The position numbers were made by a program, and so were the translations under genes. The notes under the pieces are model-generated. The model ran no database searches. It had not been told where the DNA came from and was given only the letters and a program-made list of their open reading frames with translations. Shown here piece by piece: positions 1 to 7,946 of a stretch of DNA of 64,000 bases (position 1 is the stretch's first letter; the number at the start of each line of letters is the position of its first letter). The DNA is taken from assembly GCF_010614725.1 (NCBI RefSeq), contig NZ_JAAEHL010000002.1:248001-312000 (forward strand), given 5' to 3'. Origin of the DNA: Flavobacterium ajazii. Its GTDB lineage: Bacteria; Bacteroidota; Bacteroidia; Flavobacteriales; Flavobacteriaceae.

Positions 1-126
1 TTGAAAGAATCAGATCCTTCAATCAAAAAAGGGCAGCTTTTAACCCTCAAAGGAAGAGTTGTTGGATATGATGACTTAATGGGAGAATTAAAACTGGACC
101 AGTGTTCGGTAGTAAATAATAATTAA
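1..126 (+). CDS. C-terminal end of an OB-fold (tRNA_anti-like) protein, partial
   Basis: Frame 1 is open from the window edge to a TAA at 124-126, giving the last 41 residues of a protein that starts outside the window. The visible part (KKGQLLTLKGRVVGY, then ELKLDQCSVV) resembles the end of the Bacteroidota tRNA_anti-like OB-fold family, in which a GQ-V-L-KG strand and a final LDQCS strand are typical. The function of that family is not established; members are usually small exported proteins. The stop lies 10 nt before the next start codon, so it is probably the upstream member of the operon running to 3265. Assignment rests on a short fragment. Confidence 0.6.
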   Translation: MKESDPSIKKGQLLTLKGRVVGYDDLMGELKLDQCSVVNNN

Positions 127-136
127 TAAAATTAAA

Positions 137-1000
137 ATGAGGAATTTTTCAGGCTTTTTGCTTCTGTTTTTTTTAACAACAAATCTATTTGCCCAGGATG
201 ATTTACTGAATCAGCTGGATAGTGTAACATCTAACGAAAAACAAATTGAAATAGCGGCTTTCAAAGGATTGCAGATTGCCAATATGCAGTCTACAAAATT
301 GCCTGCGAAGGGAGAATGGTACATGCTTGTTTCACATCGTTTTGGCGACTTGTCCGAAGGATTTAATAATTTCTTTGGTTTAGATAATGCCCTGACAAAG
401 TTTGGTGGAATCTATGGTGTAACAAACTGGCTGAGCTTTGGAGCTACGAGACATACATACAATAAAATTTACGAAATAACAGCCAAATATAAAATGGCCA
501 ATCAGGAAGTAAACGGATTTCCTGTGACTATTGTAGGATACAATACGATGGATATCAACAGTGCACTGGAAAAAGAGCTGTATCCTAATATAAGATTTTC
601 GGATCGTTTAGCTTTTACAACTCAATTATTAGTTTCCAGAAAAGTCAGCGAAAAATTTTCTGTCGAATTAGGTCTTATTAATGTCTATAAAAACTTATAT
701 GACGATGCGCTTGAACAGCAAAACGTATTTTCGGCAGCAGGAGGATTACGCTACAAGATTGCCAAAAGAATGAGTGTTAACCTTGAATATGCTGCCCGCG
801 TGATTACAGAAGAAAAGGATATAGACCCGTATCATAATCCGCTTACGGTTGGTTTGGATATTGAAACCGGCGGACATGTTTTTCAGCTTGTATTCTCCAA
901 CAGCCAGCCTATGAATGATGTCGCAGTATTTTCGACCGCTTCAGGGGACTGGACGAAAGGGAAAATTTATTTTGGTTTTAACATGTACAGATCCTTTTAA
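137..1000 (+). CDS. DUF5777 family outer-membrane beta-barrel protein
   Basis: 287 residues with a signal peptide (about residues 1-19, ending LFAQ) followed by alternating hydrophobic beta-strand-like segments and a terminal Phe (MYRSF), as expected for an outer-membrane barrel. The pattern SHRFGDLSEGFNNFFGLDNA near residue 66 is typical of DUF5777. The molecular role of this family is unknown; in Bacteroidota it is often found beside YceI and cytochrome genes, which is also the case here. It sits 10 nt after the OB-fold protein and 37 nt before the cytochrome c lipoprotein, all on the same strand. I infer an outer-membrane component of an exported redox or small-molecule system. Confidence 0.8.
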   Translation: MRNFSGFLLLFFLTTNLFAQDDLLNQLDSVTSNEKQIEIAAFKGLQIANMQSTKLPAKGEWYMLVSHRFGDLSEGFNNFFGLDNALTKFGGIYGVTNWLSFGATRHTYNKIYEITAKYKMANQEVNGFPVTIVGYNTMDINSALEKELYPNIRFSDRLAFTTQLLVSRKVSEKFSVELGLINVYKNLYDDALEQQNVFSAAGGLRYKIAKRMSVNLEYAARVITEEKDIDPYHNPLTVGLDIETGGHVFQLVFSNSQPMNDVAVFSTASGDWTKGKIYFGFNMYRSF

Positions 1001-1037
1001 AAGTAACAACTATTTAAGTTAAAAATATTATTTCCAT

Positions 1038-1388
1038 ATGAAAAAGAGTATCCTAATCATACTATTTACCTCTGCAGCATTTTTAGTTTCCTGCACGCCC
1101 CGAACTTACGAAGATATTTCAGAAACAGAGATAAGTACTTCGCCAACTTATACGGCGAATATTGAAGCTGTAATACAAGCAAATTGTGTAGGCTGTCATT
1201 CTGATGGCGGACAATTTCCAACTTTAGAAACCTACGATCAGGTAAAAGATGCTACTCAAAATGGCGATTTAATCTGCAGAATTGATCAGACCCAGTCTTG
1301 CGGGAGCGTAATGCCCAGATCGGGACCTATGCCAAGAGCAACTATTGACATGATTATACTTTGGCAAAAAGAAGGATATAAAAATTAA
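1038..1388 (+). CDS. monohaem c-type cytochrome lipoprotein
   Basis: 116 residues. An N-terminal hydrophobic segment ends in a lipobox (FLVSC), so Cys19 is the probable lipidated residue. A single haem c motif CVGCH occupies residues 50-54, and Met92 or Met98 (VMPRSGPMPR) could be the distal axial ligand. The fold between resembles the small cytochrome domains found in Bacteroidota lipoproteins. It would be anchored to the outer membrane and shuttle electrons in the periplasm or at the surface; the partner is not known. It lies between the DUF5777 barrel and YceI, 11 nt before the latter, within one apparent operon. Confidence 0.85.
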   Translation: MKKSILIILFTSAAFLVSCTPRTYEDISETEISTSPTYTANIEAVIQANCVGCHSDGGQFPTLETYDQVKDATQNGDLICRIDQTQSCGSVMPRSGPMPRATIDMIILWQKEGYKN

Positions 1389-1399
1389 AACTATATAAC

Positions 1400-1945
1400 A
1401 TGAAAGAAATACTAATATCAACATTGTTTTTATTGGCGGGAAACGCAGTTTTTTCGCAAAAGATGATTACCCGAACCGGGGAAGTAAAATTTGAGGCTTC
1501 AATGCCGGCTTTTGAAGAAGTAGCAGCAACAAACAAAACAACTTCGTGTATTCTTGAAAAAAGCACAGGTGACTTTGTGGCTTTGACGCTAATAAAATCA
1601 TTCAAATTTAAAGCTCCTCTGATGGAAGAACATTTTAATGAAAATTATATGGAATCTTCTCAATTTCCAAAAGCCACTTTTAAAGGGAAGATTTTAAATT
1701 TTGATGACAAAAAATTATCAGCTTCAAAAACAGCTTATGATCTGGAAGGCGATTTAACCATACACGGTGTTACCAAAAAGATAAAAACTAAGGTTAATCT
1801 TGCCTTAAGCGGAGCAAAAATTTTGGCATCAAGTGCAATTTCAATAAAACCTCAGGATTACAAAATTGAAATACCAGGTTTAGTAAAAGGAAAAATTGCA
1901 GAAAATGTAAAAGTCGCTATGAATTTTGTTCTTGAAGCTAATTAA
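1400..1945 (+). CDS. YceI family exported protein
   Basis: 181 residues with a signal peptide (cleavage after about residue 19, VFSQ). The body has the YceI lipocalin-like pattern: TRTGEVKFEAS at the start, SFKFKAPLMEEHFNENYMES in the middle (the characteristic F-n-nYmes motif) and GDLTIHGVTKKI later, then SISIKPQDYKIEIP near the end. Family members bind long isoprenoid chains such as polyprenols or quinones in a hydrophobic barrel. The location next to a haem c lipoprotein is compatible with binding a quinone-type cofactor, but that is inference. 17 nt separate it from the ankyrin gene downstream. Confidence 0.88.
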   Translation: MKEILISTLFLLAGNAVFSQKMITRTGEVKFEASMPAFEEVAATNKTTSCILEKSTGDFVALTLIKSFKFKAPLMEEHFNENYMESSQFPKATFKGKILNFDDKKLSASKTAYDLEGDLTIHGVTKKIKTKVNLALSGAKILASSAISIKPQDYKIEIPGLVKGKIAENVKVAMNFVLEAN

Positions 1946-1962
1946 TCAAAAACTATTTTATC

Positions 1963-2478
1963 ATGAAAAAATTAGTATTGCTTATAATGTTGTTATGTCT
2001 TTCTATTGCTGAAGCACAAAACAAAACGGTTTTTGATATTGCCCGAACCGGAACTTTAGCAGAGATCCAGACCCTGAACAAATCAAATCCGGATTTAATC
2101 AATTCCCTTAACGAAAGCAAAACAAGCCCTTTAATTCTGGCCTGTTACAGAGGAAATACTGAAGTCGCCAAATTCCTGATAGAAAATGTAAAAGACATTA
2201 ACTACAACTCTGATATGGGAACAGCGCTGATGGCTGCAACTTATAAAAATCACCCACAATTAGTAAAATTATTACTCGAAAAAAAAGCCAATCCAAATGC
2301 AACTGATGTCAACGGAACCACAGCATTGTCACTTGCAGTACAATTCAAAAATGATCAGTTAGTCAAATTGCTTTTAGACTATAAAGCAGATAAAACCATT
2401 AAAGATAACAAAGGAAAAACAGCATTTGAATATGCTGTTTTTTCTCAAAATGAAGAAATAATCAACCTTTTAAAATAA
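1963..2478 (+). CDS. exported ankyrin-repeat protein
   Basis: 171 residues beginning with a signal peptide (about residues 1-19, ending AEAQ). The rest is made of about four ankyrin repeats; clear repeat cores are TSPLILACYRGNTEVAKFLI, then GTALMAATYKNHPQLVKLLL, GTTALSLAVQFKNDQLVKLL and KTAFEYAVFSQNEEIINLL. Ankyrin repeats mediate protein-protein contacts. In other bacteria periplasmic ankyrin proteins accompany redox enzymes such as catalase or cytochromes; here it lies between YceI and the DOMON protein. Seven nt separate it from the downstream gene, so co-transcription is very likely. Confidence 0.87.
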   Translation: MKKLVLLIMLLCLSIAEAQNKTVFDIARTGTLAEIQTLNKSNPDLINSLNESKTSPLILACYRGNTEVAKFLIENVKDINYNSDMGTALMAATYKNHPQLVKLLLEKKANPNATDVNGTTALSLAVQFKNDQLVKLLLDYKADKTIKDNKGKTAFEYAVFSQNEEIINLLK

Positions 2479-2485
2479 GTCCATT

Positions 2486-3265
2486 ATGAAAAAAATTACT
2501 CTTTTAGGAATTTTAGCAATTAGCTTAAGCGGTTTCGCTCAGCAAAAAACTACCGGAGATGTTACTTTGTCAACCAATATGACTGCCAATTTAACCTTAA
2601 ACAACACTACATCGAAAGCTACTCTCAAACTTACCGGGCCTTCAGACAGATGGTTTGCATTACAGTTCGGTGCTTTTGGATCGGGTGGCGGAATGGAATC
2701 CGGAGAAGATTTAGTATATACCAATGCTACAACATTAATTGATGCAAGTCAAAACGGAGTCGGTTCTGCACCAGGTACAGATGCCTCACAAAGCTGGACA
2801 GTAACCTCAAATACGGTAACTTCGGGAATCAGGACTATAATAGCAGAACGAAATCTATCAACTGGAGATGCCAACGATTATACCTTTAATTATGCTAACA
2901 CTACTATTGATTTTGCCTGGGCCAGAAGAAGTAATGCAGGTTATGCAATGAACAACCACGGAGGTGCAAATCGCGGATATAATGTTAGTGTACCTCTATC
3001 TGCTTCATTAGGAGTAGATGATTTTGGTCTGAAAGCTTCTGCTATTTATCCGAATCCATCAAACGGAAATTTTACTATTGAAACCAAAACAGGTTTAGAT
3101 CAAATAAATGTATACTCTTTGATTGGAACATTGATTGAAACTATTGAAGTAAAAGATAAATCTAACACTGTTGAAGTATCCCTGAAAAATTTGCAATCAG
3201 GAGTTTACCTAATAGAATTACAAAACGATCAGGAAAAAACCTGGAAAAAAATAGTTCTTAATTAA
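2486..3265 (+). CDS. DOMON-like protein with T9SS sorting domain (candidate surface b-type cytochrome)
   Basis: 259 residues: signal peptide (1-19, ends GFAQ), a DOMON-like domain (about 22-170) and a C-terminal type IX secretion sorting domain (about 183-259; YPNPSNGNFTIE at its start and GVYLIELQ before the end). DOMON features include WFALQFGAFG followed by GMESGEDLVY (Met70), and NNHGGANRG (His158). In cytochrome-type DOMON domains a Met and a His at these places ligate haem b, so haem binding is plausible but not shown; the domain can also bind sugars. The protein should be exported by T9SS to the cell surface. It is the last gene of the 137-3265 cassette. Assignment of the sorting domain is firm, of DOMON moderate. 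Confidence 0.78.
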   Translation: MKKITLLGILAISLSGFAQQKTTGDVTLSTNMTANLTLNNTTSKATLKLTGPSDRWFALQFGAFGSGGGMESGEDLVYTNATTLIDASQNGVGSAPGTDASQSWTVTSNTVTSGIRTIIAERNLSTGDANDYTFNYANTTIDFAWARRSNAGYAMNNHGGANRGYNVSVPLSASLGVDDFGLKASAIYPNPSNGNFTIETKTGLDQINVYSLIGTLIETIEVKDKSNTVEVSLKNLQSGVYLIELQNDQEKTWKKIVLN

Positions 3266-3295
3266 TTATTCTCTTCTTAGTAGTTTTAATAAAAA

Positions 3296-3322
3296 AGAGG
3301 TTAGAAAAAAATTCTAACCTCT
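3296..3322 (-). terminator. hairpin terminator for the 3377-4933 gene
   Basis: Perfect 11-bp inverted repeat (AGAGGTTAGAA / TTCTAACCTCT) with a 5-nt loop. Read on the minus strand it is followed by a T-run (complement of the A-run at 3290-3296). On the plus strand the downstream side is A-rich, so it suits the minus-strand gene and not the plus-strand operon. Confidence 0.8.
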
Positions 3323-3376
3323 CCAAAAAAAAATAAAAAAACCAAGTTATTAACTAATTAAAAAGTTAAATACTGT

Positions 3377-4933
3377 CTATCTGAAAATGAACTTTCCGGT
3401 TTTAACCTCTGCATTGTCTGATATAATTTTATAAAAATAAACCCCTTTTGAATAATTTGAAGGGATATTCCAATTTACAACCTGATTTGGAGTAACACGC
3501 CCTTTAAAAACAGATTTTGTATCTGGTAAGCTTTCGGAATAAACAATAATTTCTATATCTTTCTCTGTAGAAAAAGTAGTTGAGAAGTTTATTGATTCTG
3601 ATGTTGGGTTTGGGTATACTGTCAGGTCTGAATCAATATTTTCCGTAAAAGATGTTTTATTTGCAGAGCTTTGAATTATTGGAGCTGTAATTATATTACT
3701 GTAAGAAGACTTATTTCCTGAAATAACTCTTCTGTAATATTTAATAGTTAAATAACTCTGAATTGGTCCTCTATAATTTTGCTCACTCCCTGGCATCATA
3801 CTTGGTCCTTCGATTTCACCATCGGGAAGTTCAAGATAGGAATAATATTCATATCTAAAAGTCCCTGTACCTCCTGTTGGCAAACTTCCAATAATGTCAT
3901 TCCCCGACAAAGTAATTGTATTATTTTGAATAGGCTGAGCAGGATAAATTGTCACAATGTTACTACGCGAAATTTGATTCCCCGATCTAACTTCTCTATA
4001 AATAAATCCTTCAGAATTTCCTAAATTTTCCATAAATTGGTAAACACCATCTGGTATACTCCAATCTTTAGTAGTATACCCCATCCATTGCCAGCCTTCT
4101 CCCTCTAAAATATAAGCATACCAGCTATAAGTAAATGAACCTATTCCGCCCGTAGGAGTACTTCCTTGTATTTCTGAGCCTGACAAAGTAATTGTATTAT
4201 TCTCTATTGGTGTATTAGGCAATATCGTAACTGTCACTTCATTACTTGTATCAGTAAGTGTACCAAATAACGATGTAACAATTCTTCTATATGATATTGT
4301 CGAAACTGAAAGATTTGTAGGTTGAAAAGTGACACCTGTTGCTCCTGGTATATTAGTCCATGCCCCCCCACTTCCAATCTTTTGCTGCCATGCATACGTA
4401 TATAATCCATTTCCACCGTTTGGAGTTGGTCCGTTTATCGAACCTACAGAATCCCCTTCGTAAACTGTCTGATTTCCTATAATATAGTTACTTGTTATTA
4501 ACGGAACTATTTTTACGATTACAGTTGTTCCTAAAATAGGACTATTATCTATTGGAGAAAATTGTGCATATATAGAACCAGTACCTGAAGGAAAATGACT
4601 GGATTTTAGTTCAATCGTACATTGTCTACTCACAGATGCTGATATAGCATTTTGACCAAATAAAATAGACACATGTTGTATATTTGTACTACTATTTAAT
4701 TTGCTATAAACAGATAACGTTCCGCCTTTTATTAGTGCAAAGCCGGGATTATTGATCCTTAAATCAAAAGTTACAGAAACAGTTCCACCCTCAGCGATTT
4801 GAATTGGTGAACCACTTGCAATTGCGCTGCCATTTGTGTATTTCAAATTGGATATTGAAATCATTTCGGTTTGAGAATAGCCAGAAATCGCAAACAGTCC
4901 TACAAAAAATAATATTAGTAATTTTATTTTCAT
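3377..4933 (-). CDS. secreted T9SS-sorted protein with three Ig-like or SprB-like repeats
   Basis: 518 residues with a signal peptide (about 1-20, ending GYSQ). The middle contains three related modules of roughly 90 residues starting near 155, 240 and 335; each has the pattern NNTITLSG-x-IxGSxPTGGxGxFxYxW or a close variant (NYIIGNQ...NGPTPNGGNGLYTYAW in the first). Such modules occur in large Bacteroidota adhesins and gliding proteins of the SprB type. The last 75 or so residues are a type A T9SS sorting domain (TVYPNPTSESINFS; GVYFYKIIS; final FIFR). I infer a cell-surface adhesin or matrix protein; no catalytic domain is visible. It is transcribed alone. Confidence 0.8.
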   Translation of the reverse strand: MKIKLLILFFVGLFAISGYSQTEMISISNLKYTNGSAIASGSPIQIAEGGTVSVTFDLRINNPGFALIKGGTLSVYSKLNSSTNIQHVSILFGQNAISASVSRQCTIELKSSHFPSGTGSIYAQFSPIDNSPILGTTVIVKIVPLITSNYIIGNQTVYEGDSVGSINGPTPNGGNGLYTYAWQQKIGSGGAWTNIPGATGVTFQPTNLSVSTISYRRIVTSLFGTLTDTSNEVTVTILPNTPIENNTITLSGSEIQGSTPTGGIGSFTYSWYAYILEGEGWQWMGYTTKDWSIPDGVYQFMENLGNSEGFIYREVRSGNQISRSNIVTIYPAQPIQNNTITLSGNDIIGSLPTGGTGTFRYEYYSYLELPDGEIEGPSMMPGSEQNYRGPIQSYLTIKYYRRVISGNKSSYSNIITAPIIQSSANKTSFTENIDSDLTVYPNPTSESINFSTTFSTEKDIEIIVYSESLPDTKSVFKGRVTPNQVVNWNIPSNYSKGVYFYKIISDNAEVKTGKFIFR

Positions 4934-5080
4934 AATTATGATTGATTATTTAACATGAAAAATATATTTTCATCTGGTTCAAAATTTTATTTTAGATTTC
5001 TGTTTATCAAACTAAAACTTAAAACAAAACTTATAATAAAATAAATTTATTTGTATTAAAATGAATTGAAGATTAAAAAA

Positions 5081-5110
5081 TAACCACGAATTTTTTATAA
5101 TTCGTGGTTA
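5081..5110 (-). terminator. terminator after the hmuR-hmuY transcript
   Basis: 12-bp perfect inverted repeat (TAACCACGAATT / AATTCGTGGTTA) with a 6-nt loop. On the minus strand it is followed by a T-run (complement of AAAAAA at 5075-5080). It starts 10 nt after the hmuY-like stop codon. Confidence 0.85.
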
Positions 5111-5119
5111 TTTATATTC

Positions 5120-5743
5120 TTAGAATGTTGTAGTACTATTTGCCTGGTATGCGAAATTGAAAGTATAGTATCTTGCTGCATCTGTAGCTGCAGGTGTAGC
5201 TGGTGCACCTTGGTAGTAGCTTAAAAATTCTACTTTTGCATATTTACCATCATGGGTTTTTATAACAAATACTTTTCCAGCTTTTGCAGAAATAATATGT
5301 GTAATAGAATTATAATCATACCATGTATTATCTCCTGATGTAGGAAACGCATAGGTCGAAGCTCCATCCTGAGCAAATGTAGCTACAGCCGGAAATGTAG
5401 TAACCCCTGCAAATGTTCCTGACACGATACTTACAGCTCCTGTTCCTGTTCTTTCTGGCTCGTCAGTGATTCCAATTTTAGCTCCCCCGTTAACAATAAT
5501 AGCAGTACCACGAAAAGCGATATCCCATTTATCTGTAGTAACAATTTTATTTTCAGCAAAACTGAATTTTGTAAATTCTCCACTTGCTGCTGTCCCTCGA
5601 TCACCTCCTGTTTGTGGGGCATAAAGATCTGAAACTTTTGTTGTTACTACTTCCGGAATCGTATTATCCTTATCATCACTGCTGCATGATGCTGTAAAAA
5701 TAAATAATGCTAAAAGCGAAAGTTTTAAGAATTTTGTTTTCAT
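5120..5743 (-). CDS. hmuY: HmuY-like haem-binding lipoprotein
   Basis: 207 residues. The signal segment ends in a lipobox (FTASC, Cys20). The body shows the HmuY family pattern: KWDIAFRGTAIIVNGG near residue 73, GDNTWYDYN near 137 and GKVFVIKTHDGKYAKVEFLS near 155, followed by YYTFNFAYQ at the C-terminus. HmuY proteins sit on the outer membrane, capture haem and hand it to the TonB receptor HmuR. The gene lies 29 nt downstream of an HmuR-like receptor on the same strand and ends at a strong terminator, so the pair forms one transcript. Some members bind ligands other than haem; the axial residues cannot be assigned with confidence from sequence alone. Confidence 0.85.
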   Translation of the reverse strand: MKTKFLKLSLLALFIFTASCSSDDKDNTIPEVVTTKVSDLYAPQTGGDRGTAASGEFTKFSFAENKIVTTDKWDIAFRGTAIIVNGGAKIGITDEPERTGTGAVSIVSGTFAGVTTFPAVATFAQDGASTYAFPTSGDNTWYDYNSITHIISAKAGKVFVIKTHDGKYAKVEFLSYYQGAPATPAATDAARYYTFNFAYQANSTTTF

Positions 5744-5772
5744 TGTGTAAAAAGTGTTTAAATAAATATTAA

Positions 5773-7839
5773 TTAAAAGTTATATTGAATTCGTGCAAAA
5801 AATTGTCTTCCGGCAAGGCTCGGAATCTGTCCCGGATCTGTATAATCAAATAAATTATTAGCCCCAGCCTGAAGCATTAATTTATCAGCTACAGTTTTTG
5901 AAATTGATAAATTGGTTAAAAAGTAGTCATTTACAAATTTGTCGTATTTATCCAGAATGCTGTTTCCATTGGTATCAAACATTCCGTACTTACTTTTATA
6001 AAAAACACGTAAGTTGATATCGGTTTTTATATTCGGAATCGAGTACAAAACTTTAATATTAGCTGTATGTTTTGATCTGTTATAAATTCCAAAATAATCT
6101 GATTTATTAATTTTAAAAGTTTGTAGTTCTGAATTACGGACATATTGGTAATCTTCAAAATTGTCAACAACATCTTTATTTTTAGCAATTAAATATTGGT
6201 ATCCTAACGATAAAGAGAACTCTTTGGTAAAACTATACGTTGAATTATACTCAATACCGTAGGTGAAAATTTTATCGAAATTAGAATAACTAAAAATATT
6301 CTGACCGTTTGTTTTTTGAGCCACAACCTGAGTATCAATCAAATTGCTAATTGAATTATAAAAAGCATTGATATCCATTCTTAGCTTATTTCTTTTATAA
6401 TAAGTTCCAAAATTGAAATTAACAGAACTTTCTGCCTCTAATGGTTTGTCAAAACTAATTCCTGCTACTCTGGATAAAAGCTGTCCCTGCTCTTCAAACT
6501 GATCCAGACGGGCTTCGGCAACATTATACCCTAAAACGGTGTAACCAACAGAAGGATTAGTAAAATCGAAATACAACTGACGGAAATCCGGTGCTTTATA
6601 GCCATACCCAACCGAAGATTTTAAAGATAAATTATTATTAATTTTATAATTTACAGCTAGCTTAGGACTTAACTGCGATGCATAAACACTATGATTATCA
6701 TACCTGAATCCGGCCAGAATATTCCACTTTTCAGTAGGATTGTAATCATATTGTACAAAAACATACTGCGAATTAAATTTCACATTATCTTTAAAATAGG
6801 TCCTGTCCAGACTTTCATAATTTAACCCTACTCCGGCTGTTAACTTGTCCTTATTTATTGAAACAGTAGTTCTGACCTCGGGTCTGAAAAGCCATTGGTC
6901 GTAATATGTATCTTCATAACGAACATCGTTCTGGTCATTTAAAAACGAATCATTTTTATAATTGGTCGCATAAAATTCATATTCAGAATATACTTTAGGA
7001 GTCCATTTGTGTTCTAATTTGATTTGCGAATTCCATTCGTTTTCCTTTGCTTCGCCACTATATGTTTCAGATCCAATCACAGCTGCATTATCTGCTTTTT
7101 GATTAAAAAAACGATTACTTACGATTAGTTTCAGATTTTCAGAAAAATCATAATATAATTTTGGCTGAATTGTAGTATTATAGTATCCTTCTACATTTTT
7201 CAGCACTGAACTTTCGTTCAAATCAAATCCATCTGTTGAATAATAGTTAGCAAACAAATTAGCTGCAAATTTTTTCTTCTTCCAAAGCAAATTAGCATTG
7301 GCATCACTGGTATTAAATGTTGCATATCTATAAGAAAGACCACCTGCCAACATATCTTTCGTAGGTCTTTTTGTAATTACATTAATAACTCCACCCATTG
7401 CTTCAGAACCATATAAAGCTGATGATGCACCTTTTACAATTTCAATTCTCTCAATATTTCCAACAGAAATCCTGGACAAATCCAAAACTCCTGAACTTCT
7501 TCCTACAAGTGGCAAACCATCAATCAAAATCATAGTATAGGCTGCATCCAGACCCTGCATCTGAATCCCCTCAAAACCACTTTCATCGGGAACCAGAATA
7601 ATTCCCGTTTGTTCATTTAGGATTTCGTTTAATCTCGTAACACCTGTTTTTATAATTGCCTCAGATGTAATAATTGTCATGGGCAGTGGTAATGATGAAA
7701 GTACTCTTTCGGTTCTTGTCGCCGTAGTAACCATTACTTCCGGCAATTGATTTGCAGCTGTACTATCCTTTGGCTTTTCCTGAGCAACAGAAATTTGACA
7801 AAAAACAAACAGAGCAAAAAGGGTAATTTTAATTTTCAT
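5773..7839 (-). CDS. hmuR: HmuR-like TonB-dependent receptor
   Basis: 688 residues: signal peptide (about 1-19, ending SVAQ), then directly a TonB box region and plug domain (PEVMVTTATRTERVLSSLP; LIDGLPLVGR; IERIEIVKGASSALYGSEAM; GGVINVITKRP, residues about 33-160) and a 22-strand type barrel ending in a terminal Phe (FFARIQYNF). It lacks the N-terminal carboxypeptidase-like domain of SusC proteins, as expected for iron, haem or cobalamin receptors. Transport needs TonB-ExbBD, which is not in this window. The downstream HmuY-like lipoprotein supports haem uptake. A -7 box lies upstream, close to the promoter of the divergently transcribed DUF6607 gene. Confidence 0.87.
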   Translation of the reverse strand: MKIKITLFALFVFCQISVAQEKPKDSTAANQLPEVMVTTATRTERVLSSLPLPMTIITSEAIIKTGVTRLNEILNEQTGIILVPDESGFEGIQMQGLDAAYTMILIDGLPLVGRSSGVLDLSRISVGNIERIEIVKGASSALYGSEAMGGVINVITKRPTKDMLAGGLSYRYATFNTSDANANLLWKKKKFAANLFANYYSTDGFDLNESSVLKNVEGYYNTTIQPKLYYDFSENLKLIVSNRFFNQKADNAAVIGSETYSGEAKENEWNSQIKLEHKWTPKVYSEYEFYATNYKNDSFLNDQNDVRYEDTYYDQWLFRPEVRTTVSINKDKLTAGVGLNYESLDRTYFKDNVKFNSQYVFVQYDYNPTEKWNILAGFRYDNHSVYASQLSPKLAVNYKINNNLSLKSSVGYGYKAPDFRQLYFDFTNPSVGYTVLGYNVAEARLDQFEEQGQLLSRVAGISFDKPLEAESSVNFNFGTYYKRNKLRMDINAFYNSISNLIDTQVVAQKTNGQNIFSYSNFDKIFTYGIEYNSTYSFTKEFSLSLGYQYLIAKNKDVVDNFEDYQYVRNSELQTFKINKSDYFGIYNRSKHTANIKVLYSIPNIKTDINLRVFYKSKYGMFDTNGNSILDKYDKFVNDYFLTNLSISKTVADKLMLQAGANNLFDYTDPGQIPSLAGRQFFARIQYNF

Positions 7840-7866
7840 TATTTTTATTCAGTCTTAATAACTCTG

Positions 7867-7874
7867 CAAATATA
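7867..7874 (-). promoter_or_regulatory. -7 promoter element of the hmuR-hmuY transcript
   Basis: On the minus strand the sequence is TATATTTG, a perfect TAnnTTTG match, 27 nt upstream of the receptor start codon. No good -33 TTG at 19-nt spacing. A plus-strand -7 box lies only 32 bp away at 7907. Confidence 0.6.
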
Positions 7875-7906
7875 TAATTATTTTTATTTATTCTAAATAA
7901 AGTTTC

Positions 7907-7914
7907 TATATTTG
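7907..7914 (+). promoter_or_regulatory. -7 promoter element of the DUF6607 gene
   Basis: TATATTTG, a perfect TAnnTTTG match, 32 nt before the ATG at 7947. Together with the minus-strand box at 7867-7874 it gives a compact divergent promoter region (7840-7946) in which an iron or haem regulator could act on both transcripts; no Fur-type palindrome is evident to me. Confidence 0.6.
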
Positions 7915-7946
7915 CAAAAAAAATTAAAACCTATAATAATATAGTT

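Noticed and set aside
3377-4933. Repeats in the T9SS protein as a recent DNA duplication
   Set aside because: The modules are alike in protein sequence, but the DNA is diverged except for a short stretch (GACAAAGTAATTGTATTATT-like); old domain repeats, not recent.
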